From NCBI GenBank assembly GCA_003254925.1, contig QANZ01028097.1:118348-182347 (forward strand): DNA of 64,000 nucleotides, in the 5' to 3' direction. Within the stretch, counting starts at the first letter, position 1, and each line of letters starts with the position of its first letter. The notes beneath the pieces are model-generated. The model worked only from the letters and a program-made list of their open reading frames with translations. It made no database searches and was not told where the DNA came from. A program made the position numbers and the translations under genes. This DNA comes from Chamaecrista fasciculata (taxonomy: Eukaryota; Streptophyta; Magnoliopsida; Fabales; Fabaceae). Positions 35,631 to 44,950 of this stretch are shown here, piece by piece.

Positions 35631-38600
35631 TCAACAAAAAGATAACAGGAGAAGCAATAAGAAGATTAGTGCTGGGAATGTGAGGACTAGGTTTGCAGGT
35701 GCAGAACTAGGGAGAAATGGGTATGTATCAGGTGGGGGAAGCATACATTCTTCACCATTGAAGTAGACCTTGTGAGGAAATGCCCACCCCTGCTTGAAAC
35801 TGAAAGTGTTCTTGTCCTTCCGAAGAAGAATCTCCGATTGAACATTCCCATATGGCCCAGCTTCCAGTAACATATCATTATAGTATTTCAATCCATAGAA
35901 CATACCAGTGTCATCTGCATATATACAGCATGAAGTAAATTTGATGAGGAAAACAACATGGCTACATATATATCAAGGTAAATAGAAAACACTTAATTTT
36001 TCTTACTAGACTAAAATATTAGTTTCTAGATTATTATGAGTGTTGTCATTTTAGTCCTTAATTTTTTGAAATGTTTAATTTATTTTCCAGAATTCATAAC
36101 TCATTGCAAATTAGTCCTTTCATGAACACCTAACCACTATACAACTTAGTTCATGGGACTAAATTGTAATAAGTCATGAATTTTCGAGATCTAAATCAAT
36201 CATTTCAAAAACTCAAGGATTAACCTAACAATGTCTATATGATTCAGGGACTAAATTGATAGTTTAGTTTAATTTCTTTTGTCTTGTGAGCCAACTCATA
36301 TTATCTATTGTCAAACCATAAAAGGGGTATGAATAAAGAATAACATGCTGATTTCATAATTTATACTTGATGTACTGAAATGCAGAACATGTATAAATGC
36401 TTAGTTGGTGATACTTACTCACAGACTCATAGGGAATGAGAGGCCTGTATTGGAAACTGAATACTTGGGTAACATTGTTAAGATTAGGGTGCTGGATAGC
36501 AAGAGTCCAGAGGGAGTAATTCATCCTGTAATTGAAATTTGTTATGGCGATCTTCACTCGCCAGTACTCCTTATAGTTGAGCTTCACATGCCAGTGTACT
36601 CTAATTGGGCACATATGATGAGTACACTGCAGCAATGGCTCATTGTCTTTCTTTGGGGTGTGAACTCCCACCATTTTCAGAATTTTAGAATCACTCCTGC
36701 ATTGCATTCACATTATTTCATCATGGCCATAATGCACCATCAGACACTATAAAAACTGGTAATATTGCTGATATATATATATATATTCACTTACTTGACA
36801 CAGTTCTTCTTGCTATGGTGGCTGCAGCCACAGGAACAAGATGGACATGGCGTGATTGTTTCATTGTAGAATGATGACAGAGAGACACAACAGCTTGGGT
36901 TCTTACTCGCCAGGAATTGTGAGTAAGTGCACGTAACGTTCCATGTCACTGCAGAACATGGCAAGGGAGGTAGTACTGTGTCACTTTCTCTTTCTATTAA
37001 AGATGACAAATGTTGTTAAAATTACACGATTTGACCCCTCAAAGATGACAAATGTCTCACTCTAATCCTTGAAAGAAGAAATTATATGATTTATCAGTCC
37101 TCAAAAGATACAATTACAATCAATTTGGTGATCTTTTGTTAAGGATACCAATTAATATTTAACGACAAATCTGATGTAGTTTTTAGATGTTGTCAAAATT
37201 ACAAAATATTATTGGGTTAAAAAATCATACAATTAATTTTAAATTTGGCCAAAGTCCCATATCTTTTGCGCATGTCTCAATTTGGTCCCGTAATTTTTTT
37301 TGTTGCACTTTTTGCAAAGATATGTGACCAATTCTGCAACTTGACCAAAAGATATGGAACCAAAAGTGTAACAAGGGACTAAATTGAGACCTGAACAAAA
37401 GATATGCGACCAAAAGTGCAATGAAAAAAGTTAAGAGACCAAGTTGAGACCTGAGAAAAAGTTATGGGACGAAAAATCCACTTTAGCTTTAAATTAGTGT
37501 TATAGCAAAAGGACCAATTTGACAGTAATTACATCTTTTAGGGTCTAAATCTTATAATAATTTTATCTTTTAGAGATTAAATCGAGACATTTATCATCTT
37601 TCAAGGACTAAATCTTGAATTTACTCTATGGAAGAGAAAAATTATGAATATAGAAAGTGAACTGACTGAGAGCTTGAGTCCTGCGACGCTTGTCAAATGT
37701 AAGGAAAGTGGTGGGAGGAACAATCTTGGCAGGGCCACAAGTGTAGCCTGGTCCTGGAGCCAAGAGTGTGAAATTCCTAGGTAGCTTAACAGTCCTATTA
37801 GAGGTACCTGCCACCCCTACACTGAGCTGGAATGAGGACAGTGCCCCTAAAGGTTCCTGACCCCAGGCTGAGACAACCCCTCCTTTGCAGCAATTCATGT
37901 ACTGCTGGTTTAAGGGTACCCCAGGAAGCAAGTCCACCACTATGGGTTTCTTCATGCAGCAATGTGGTGGGTTGGCTTTGTACCTAGAACAGTCTCCTTG
38001 CTCTGTGGTCTGAGCCCCTATCATTGACCATATGACCTCCCTCTTGGCCCAGGTCCACCCCATGGTCCAGCCTGGGTTCATTATGTGCCGAAACATCTGG
38101 AAGTTGTGTAGTGTCACTGCTGCCTGCATGTATTTATGGTTGTCAAAATTGAGAGTTAAATTGCAAATTTGATAAAATTAAAATTTTATCTACTAAAATC
38201 TTGTTAAATCGTTCACTATCAAGTCAAACTCAGGTAAAATTGGTAAAATTGTACAATTTTAAGATTTAAAATTAGATTTTGACAACTATGGATGTGTTTA
38301 TGTCCATGTTCTTTTTATTCATTCACACATTAATATTCCTTGTTCATCAAGTGTATGTACATGAAACAGGATACACACAAATACAAACACATTGATATGA
38401 TAGGACATTGTATATATGCTTGCAATTCTATAATAGACAAAGAATAAGAGACAATTAGATATCTATAAATCTATATAAAAATTTTAAAAACTACAATATT
38501 TATTTGTAAAATGTCATGTGTTAATTTTTAGAGTAAACCAATAATTTAGTCTTTAAATAATCATTGAGCTGATAACTCGGTCTTTGAAATATTGAAATAT

Positions 38601-39589
38601 ACAGTTTAGTTTCTGGAAGATTGAAAAGGTATATATACCATTTAGTCCTTACAAGATTAAAGCGATATACTATTTAGTCCACGAGAAGGGCTAAAAGCAT
38701 ATTGTTCTGACCTTTCAGGGATTAAAATGTATATTTTAATCTTTAAAGGGTTGAGTTGTCAATTTAGTGATTTTTCATATATCAAATTGTCAGTTTACTC
38801 TTTATTTTATTTTGGAAAAGCACTTTTTTGGTCCTCAAATTTTACACCAATTGTCAATTGTCTCCAATATTTCACATTTTGGTCAATTTTATCCTTTGAC
38901 TAAATTCTTTCAATAAATTAACAACAGACTCCATCCTATTATTAATTATGAGTTAAAATTTGAGTTTCTTTTTCTAACAATTTTATATTACATGTAATTA
39001 GTCACAAAGGCTGTGTCATTAACATTTGGTTAAAGTAAAAGTAAAGGATAAAATTGACTAAGATGTAAAAGATTGAAGACGAAGTTGACTATAAAAGAAG
39101 ATTGGGGACTAAATTGGTAGATGGTTTAAAGTTTGGGGATCAAAAGGATGCCTTTGTCTTTATTTTTCATTGTGTCAAAGCATCGTGTATTGATGCATGC
39201 ATATATGTCCATGTTCAAATGTAAGCAACAATTCAAATTTATAACCTTTAAAATTCTATGAAATTCAAAATGCTATAATCCAAAACACTAGTATATTATT
39301 CTTCTCCATTATCTCTACTTACCACATAACCATCTGGGGTCCAAGACAACACATCCCATTTGATCGTTATGTTTCCATTTGGATCCAGAGGATCATATGC
39401 CGCTTCAATTCATCAACCCCACAACATTAACAGATTAATCAATTAATTAATTGAATATTCAAACCAGAAGCAAGAACAAAAGAAAAAAAAGAAAACAGAA
39501 GAAACAGGGTAATTCAATTGTGTCACCTCACCTGCATCATGAGTCAAGAACACGACTTGGCACAGAGCTAAGAGGATGATGAGTCTCAT
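35631..39589 (-). CDS. COBL4: COBRA-like protein 4 type, secondary-wall cellulose (COBL4/IRX6-like)
   Basis: GPI-anchored COBRA-family protein; the COBL4/IRX6/brittle-culm clade acts in secondary-wall cellulose. Six exons: 39532-39589, 39323-39402, 37667-38123, 36795-36948, 36419-36696 and 35631-35914, GT-AG throughout, giving 436 aa. Visible: signal peptide (LIILLALCQVVFL), AYDPLDPNGNITIKWDVLSW, CCVS domain (PSCCVSLSSFYNE, CSCGCSHHSKKNC), NYKEYWRVKIAITNFNYRMN, and a C-terminal hydrophobic tail (LTFPALIFLLLLLLSF) preceded by PSSAPAN, a likely GPI site. Exons 2, 3 and 5 have exactly the lengths of those in the convergent neighbour (80, 457 and 278 nt), showing common descent. Shorter length, CSCGCSHH and the syntenic position favour COBL4. 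A (GAA)n tract lies about 75-130 bp upstream of the ATG. Introns 2, 3 and 5 contain MITEs. Confidence 0.93.
36010..36270. repeat. foldback MITE in COBL4 intron 5
   Basis: Arms GTCATTTTAGTCCTTAATTT... and the inverse ...CAGGGACTAAATTGATAGTT, with an internal inverted pair ATAACTCATTGCAA / TTGTAATAAGTCATGA. The same family is present at 51895-52122 in an intron of CYP85A. Confidence 0.65.
37015..37625. repeat. nested MITEs in COBL4 intron 3
   Basis: An outer foldback pair (GACCCCTCAAAGATGACAAATG at about 37033, inverse ATCATCTTTCAAGGACTAAA at about 37593) encloses a copy of the TCCCATATCTTTTGC family at 37240-37488. The inner element is flanked by TTTAAATTT / TTTAAATTA, 8 of 9 identical, as a Mutator-type duplication. 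Confidence 0.65.
38525..39150. repeat. two adjacent foldback MITEs in COBL4 intron 2
   Basis: 38525-38790 contains repeated TTAGTCTTT / AAGGACT-like blocks as imperfect inverted arms. 38815-39150 belongs to the family with arms TTGGTCCTCAAATTTTAC and GGGGACTAAATTGGTAG and the ATTTCACATTTTGGTCAATT block, also seen at 24600-25110 and 47265-47640. Confidence 0.55.
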
Positions 39590-39660
39590 TGTTAAGAATA
39601 TAGTGAGGTGTTTAGCATGGGAATGATATGGAATGAGGTGTATAATGTGTAGTGTTATTG

Positions 39661-39720
39661 TAGAAGAAGAAGAAGAAGAAGAAGAAGAAGAAGAAGAAGA
39701 AGAAGAAGAAGAAGAAGAAG
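39661..39720. repeat. (GAA)n microsatellite upstream of COBL4
   Basis: About 20 units of GAA on the plus strand, i.e. (TTC)n in the sense of the COBL4-type gene, 75-130 bp before its ATG. It may lie in the 5' UTR or core promoter. Confidence 0.95.
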
Positions 39721-40149
39721 ATGTGTTACCTAATGGTTGTTAGTTAGATGGTGGATTTTAATTTGTGTCACTATCTCTCGCTTTTAGATTTAAGTCTATG
39801 ATGTACCATATCCATGAAGCCATGACTAGGGAGGGACCAGAATTGGCGGCACTGTGAACAAACACATACACTTTCAAGACAAAGAGGAAGAAGGCACTGC
39901 CTTCTGAAATATTGTGAGTGATGGGATAGTCAGTCTTACATACTGTAAAGTGAATTTAGAGTAAAGACCCTGCTAAAATTTGGATAAGTAATAGAGTAAA
40001 GATATAAATTGTTCCTTGAAAGGTTAAGAATTAACAATTTAATTTTTGAAAATGTAATTTACATTTTTTACTTTTTATAAGAGTGAAAATTGTGGAATCA
40101 ATGTAGTTTAGCTATTTTGTCTCTGTAAGTTAATTTTTTAAAAAATAAG

Positions 40150-40310
40150 GGCGGCTCCAGTGCACAAGGCTTCCATTAGATGAGATCTGGGGAGAGTCAA
40201 GATGTACGCAGTCTTACCCCTACTTTGCAGAGAGATTGTTTCCAAGATTTGAACCCGTAACCTATTGGTCACCAAGTAGCAACCTTACCATTGCGACCAA
40301 GCTCACCCTC
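40150..40310 (-). mobile_element. Au-type SINE with 19-bp target duplication
   Basis: Bounded by identical 19-bp copies of TAATTTTTTAAAAAATAAG (40131-40149 and 40311-40329). On the minus strand it shows GAGCTTGGTCGCAATGG, the B-box-like ACGGGTTCAAATCTTGG, GGGGTAAGACTGCGTACATC and an end TTGTGCACTGGAGCCGCCC, which matches the well-known Au-like SINE layout. The perfect duplication suggests a fairly recent insertion. Confidence 0.88.
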
Positions 40311-40399
40311 TAATTTTTTAAAAAATAAGTTTGAAAAATTAAATTGTATTGTCTTCATTACTTTTAAGAATGGAAGTGTATAGATTAGACTCTTTTAAC

Positions 40400-41029
40400 T
40401 AGGGATGGCAATGGTTTAGGGTATTTAGGGTACCCGTCCATATCCGTCCGAAAAAATTATCCGGTATTCGAAAGATATCGGATATCAGATAGGATACGAA
40501 TAGTGAAAATTAAATATTTTTCGGATATTGGACGGATACGGATATTACCTTCGGATACTCTATATCCGTCCGAAATGAACGGATAGTTAGGGTATCCGAT
40601 ACCCGATACCCTATTATTTATTTAACTTTTATATTTTACATTCAATTTAATATATTCTATATAATTGTTTAATTATATTTATATTTTTTATATATAATCA
40701 TTTTTTAGTTACTTTATATTTAATTGTTTTATTTTAAAAAAGAAATTTAAAATATAAATAAATCATAATTTTATTTATTTATTTTAGTTAGTGGGTATTG
40801 GATATCGGGTACCCGGTATATCCAATTTATAAAATAGGATACCCTATTCTATTTTTATACTTTTTTCGGATATTTCGGGTATTTCGGATACCCGTCGGAT
40901 ACCGGATATCGGATAGGATACGGATACTAATTTATCGGATACAGATAGGGTACGGATATTGGATAGAGTGAACGGATACGGATACGGATAGTGACAAAAT
41001 TACCGGATACCCTATCCGTTACCATCCTA
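40400..41029. mobile_element. non-autonomous hAT MITE rich in CGGATA, perfect 8-bp duplication
   Basis: Termini TAGGGATGGCAATGG and CCGTTACCATCCTA are inverted. The flanks are CTTTTAAC on both sides (40392-40399 and 41030-41037), an exact 8-bp duplication as made by hAT transposases. The interior is a large set of GGGTATCCGATACCCG-like palindromes around an AT-rich centre. Same family as 10000-10441. Confidence 0.9.
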
Positions 41030-41318
41030 CTTTTAACTTATATAAGATAAATTTAAAGAGAAAAGTGAATTTTGAAGGTATTCAAAGTACTTTAAAATGA
41101 TTTTTCTTTAGGATAAAAATTCTTGCTCATTCAAACTTCATGGTAATTTTGTGAGGTATTTTTTTTGTTTGTTTGTGGAATTGTGAAATTTGGAAAATAC
41201 TCGTCTTTTTCTTTTTTTTACCTCATTACAAAAGTTTAAAATTTGACAAATACATAACATCGTACTTCCAAATGTAATTATCACTAATCCACGTGACATA
41301 GTTCTTTATATTTAGACA

Positions 41319-41514
41319 ATTTTTTTTTTTATAAACTAAGGGTATCTATCGTCGCAAACAGTAATTAATCCTTCTGCCGCAAATCATTCACTTAAAGGTA
41401 AACGACTGGTCACAAAATGTTTTTCATATCCAGAGGTGGGATTCGAACCCCCACCATTTGGTTAAGGGACCAAGTGAGGAACCACTAGATTACACTCATG
41501 TGGTTATTTAGACA
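41319..41514 (-). mobile_element. tRNA-derived SINE with perfect B box and A-tail
   Basis: The minus strand reads TCTAGTGGTTCC (A-box-like), then GGTTCGAATCC (perfect B box), and ends in an A-run before TGTCTAAATA. The 10-bp flanks TATTTAGACA occur at 41309-41318 and 41515-41524. The region is not a tRNA gene because no cloverleaf follows. Confidence 0.82.
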
Positions 41515-41529
41515 TTGTTTTTAATCTAT

Positions 41530-41860
41530 GACGAAAGTGTACTTTGGTCTGATATATTTTGCTCAGGTCTCAATTTAATTTTGTATCTTTTGTTGTTGCA
41601 CTTTTGGTTTTATATCTTTTGGTCAGGTACAGAATTGGCGTCATATCTTTTTTTATTGCAAATTTAGTATCATATCTTTGCGAAAAGTTCTACGTTAGTC
41701 TTATAATGTGAAACTTTTTTCAAAGATATAGGATTAGTTCTACAACTTGACCAAAAGATATGATGAGATCAATTCTATAAAAAGAAAAAAAAAAGATATA
41801 AGACCAAATTGAGACCTGAGCAACAAGTATGAGACCAAAAGTGCACTTTGACATTAATTT
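41530..41860. repeat. foldback MITE, TCATATCTTTTGCTCAGG family
   Basis: Arms begin GAAAGTGTACTTTGGTCTGA and end GAGACCAAAAGTGCACTTTG. The interior holds TTTTGCTCAGGTCTCAATTT and its inverse AAATTGAGACCTGAGCAACA. It has no coding content. Confidence 0.7.
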
Positions 41861-41887
41861 ATTATAGCAATAATTAAGCATATAGTC

Positions 41888-41888
41888 C

Positions 41889-41944
<56 letters not shown>

Positions 41945-41958
41945 TATTATTATTATTA
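41888..41958. repeat. (TTA)n microsatellite
   Basis: About 23 repeats of TTA with one interruption near 41943. Confidence 0.95.
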
Positions 41959-42018
41959 TAATTTTAAAGCTTTTTTGAATAATACTAAGATTACTAATCC
42001 TCTCTAAGATATTTTAAT

Positions 42019-42415
42019 GGGTAAATTACACTTTGGTACCTTGTGGTTTGGTCATATTTCACTTTGGTATCATGTGGTATTCTCCATTAACACTTTGGTA
42101 CCCTTTGGAGCTATTTTGTAATTTTAACCATAACAAATTTTGCAAAAATTACATATTGATCCCAAAAAATTTTTAGTTTTTATTTTTGTCCCTAGATAAT
42201 ATGTATTCAAGGACCTATTTTTAATTTTCTGAAAAATTTTTGAGGTCAATATGTGATTTTTGCAAAATTTGTTATAGTTAAAATTACAAAATAGCTCCAA
42301 ATGGTACCAAAGTGTTAATGGAGAATACCACAGGTACAAAAGTGTCATTTCTTAAACCACAAGGTACCAAAGTGAAATATGACCAAACCACAGGGTACCA
42401 AAGTGTAATTTACTC
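42019..42415. mobile_element. 397-bp Mutator-like foldback MITE with perfect 9-bp duplication
   Basis: The inverted arms start GGGTAAATTACACTTTGGTA on the left and read the same, with one change, on the reverse of the right end. TATTTTAAT flanks both sides (42010-42018 and 42416-42424), an exact 9-bp duplication as produced by Mutator-like transposases. The arms pair over most of the element, so it can fold into a near-complete hairpin. Confidence 0.92.
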
Positions 42416-42429
42416 TATTTTAATTATTA

Positions 42430-43030
42430 AGATTTAATTTGTAATAATTTAAATTCTCCATTTCTACCCAACAAGTCATTTCAATTACTAACATTTAATT
42501 TATAGTAATTTACATGAAATACGCTTGTATATTTATGCTTCTATATATATCAGAAATTGTATGATCTAGCAACACCACAGAAAAATAATAATAATAATCA
42601 AAGCTAACATATATATAATAATAACTGATGGATCCTCCAAAAGGGCCATTTAATTTGCTTTCCTGTTCCTGCACTTTGCATGGAGATCATACTCATTCCA
42701 AAAACGATATTGGAATGTGAAAGCGTTGAAGAATGAGTTTGGAATTAATGAGACGCAATGAAAACATACATGTCCTCTTCATCATCATGTATCATCTATA
42801 TTAGTATATGTAGTTGCCCTGCTTTGTCTACGTACGACTTGTTCATATACATATCAAGTAACAACGATTTGTGATCTGTCCCTCTTTAGAAACTCCTCAT
42901 AATTATGGCGTTGAAAGATAAGCATTGAGCTTTAAAGATGGAGGAAGCAAGCAAATAGTAAGAGTATGGACAGGTTTTGAGTTATTTTCTCTCAAGAATG
43001 GACATCCTAACTGCTTCATGCATTTCTAGA
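42430..43030. other. intergenic DNA with no recognised feature
   Basis: AT-rich sequence with short microsatellites (AATAATAATAA near 42586). No ORF with a domain was seen. Confidence 0.55.
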
Positions 43031-43035
43031 GAACT

Positions 43036-43560
43036 CACCTTGAAGGACAAACTATACTTTGGGTCCCTTATTTTTAGGGTAGGTTGCAATTTAATCCTTA
43101 ATCTTTTTTTTTTTTTGCAATTTTGGTTCTATAAAATTTTCAAAAGTTTGAATTTTGGTCCACAACGATTCAATGTGATCTTATCTCTTTCATTGTAAGT
43201 TCGAATGTGATGAGTCTAAAGTTACATGTTGCTTTGGACAAGTACTTTTTCTATCCAATTAGAACCATTAGCAAATAAGGTCAAATTAGGTTTCAAAAGT
43301 GGGTCACTCGTTTTATGGTTGAATGAGTAAAGTTGGTTATATCTCTCTCGCTTCAAGACTCATTGGAACCATATATTATTTATGAGTCATTTTTCTGCCC
43401 ATTAACCATTAGTAAATTAGGTCAAATCTAATCTTAAAGTGAGTATGAAACTAATTTTTATAATTTTTTACTTTTTGGACTAATTTTACTTTTTGGACCA
43501 TGCATGTCCAAGTGGACTAATTTAATAAAAGCAGATTTTTGGTTCCAAGACCAAATAGTT
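43036..43560. repeat. MITE-like repeat with internal TTATCTCTTTCATT / TCACTCGTTTTATGG blocks
   Basis: Shares with 48050-48350, 59470-60015 and 61425-61915 the ordered motifs TATCTCTCATTTCAAGTT-like, AGTTATGTGTTGT-like, GACAAGTACTTTTT and GGGTCACTCGTTTTATGG. The ends (ACTTTGGGTCCC and GGTTCCAAGACCAAA) are weakly inverted. Confidence 0.6.
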
Positions 43561-43569
43561 TTCTAGTTG

Positions 43570-44320
43570 TTTTGCCGGTAAAATGTTTGCAGACTGACAT
43601 TGCGAATTTGTTCTCACATAATCTCCTATGCTAATTTGTAAATGTGTGCTTCCTGGACCTTCAGAGTCCTAAACACAAATGCCAAATAGGTATATCAACA
43701 ACAATAAAAGGTATAGCAAAGTAAACTACCTGATCACTAGAAGGTAATTGAATTAGGATCTACAACAACAGAATTATTGTCATGAAAATACTATAAGCGA
43801 TACCCTCTCTTGCTATCTTGGATTTGTTTTTCTTCCACTTCTGAAGGAATGCTAATCAGACACAACTAATCCAAATTAAGGGAATCAAATTGTTTTTAAC
43901 TCGTTTATGCAACCTATTTAACTTATTAGGTTACGAACCAACTCAATGAATTGGATGTGTTTTGACACATTTACTTATACCATCTTAAATCTTCTCCAGC
44001 TACTAATCATATCACCATAAACATGAAGTACGGATCCGAGTTATTATATGCATGTTTCCATTTCTGTAAATCTGAAATGGAATCAACCTACGTCAGAAAT
44101 TTGAAGAATGAGAGATGAGCATGGGACAAGAGAAACAACTTAAATTCCTAATAAAACAAAATCACAGCTAGACTCTGTTTCTGCAGAGCTAACATTCTAA
44201 TAAAACCAACCCCCAAAGCTTCAAAATCTAAGGACAGATTTGTTTATATTGCAGATACACTATCATCAATGATGATTAATTGTTCAATCATATGGATGGC
44301 GAGAAAGATCAAATTAATGA
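43570..44320. other. intergenic DNA with no recognised feature
   Basis: Mixed-composition spacer between two MITEs, with no convincing exon or repeat unit. Confidence 0.5.
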
Positions 44321-44327
44321 ATCTTCT

Positions 44328-44490
44328 AAGGATAAAATTATATTTTAGTCCCTAGATATTAAAATTACACTTTTAATCCTTGATTTTTTTACAAGCATCA
44401 ACGACCTAAATAGTTTATACTTGTAAGAAAATCAGGGACTAAAAATGTGCAATTTTAATATCTAGGGACTAAATCATAGTTTCGAGATAA
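44328..44490. repeat. foldback MITE (AGTCCCTAGATATTAAAATT family)
   Basis: TTTAGTCCCTAGATATTAAA is inverted as TTTAATATCTAGGGACTAAA. Related copies are in RGP intron 1 (46300-46508) and CYP85A intron 1 (53352-53545). Confidence 0.75.
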
Positions 44491-44950
44491 ATTCAGAGAA
44501 TAAAATATATAACTTTTTCATCTTCTGATTAAATCATTAAAACAAATTTGCAAAATTGATAAAATATTGATGTATATTAAGTAATAATTAAAATAAGCCA
44601 TACAAGTATGTTGTGTTGTCTCTATAACCTGAGATTTCACATGAAACTCAGTGCCTCTCCATGGGATCACTACCACCAATATCTCCATGGAGGAAGAAGA
44701 AGAAGAACGCAATCAAAAGAATTTTAAAAAAAGCAACGCTCCTATGACGCCCCCGTACGTACGTACTTTATTAATTATTTGCTTCTATACTCAGAACAAA
44801 ATGTTCATAATTATAAAAACCAGAGGCTACTACCTATATAAATAAAATCTTGTGACTTGACTGGACTTCACTTCTCTTGTTATTTGAGAGCTAATCATCA
44901 TCATCATCATCAGAGAGAGAGAGAAGAACACAAGAACCATCACCAATTCA

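Noticed and set aside
41420..41510. A tRNA gene (perfect B box GGTTCGAATCC)
   Set aside because: There is no cloverleaf. The boxes belong to a SINE with an A-tail and flanking repeats.
42019..42415. A microRNA precursor (long hairpin)
   Set aside because: The 9-bp target duplication and near-complete inverted arms identify a Mutator-like MITE.
44518..44845. Short frames downstream of RGP (SSSSSMEI / MEEEEEE)
   Set aside because: They derive from a GAAGAAGAA stretch and lie in the RGP 3' region. No gene evidence.
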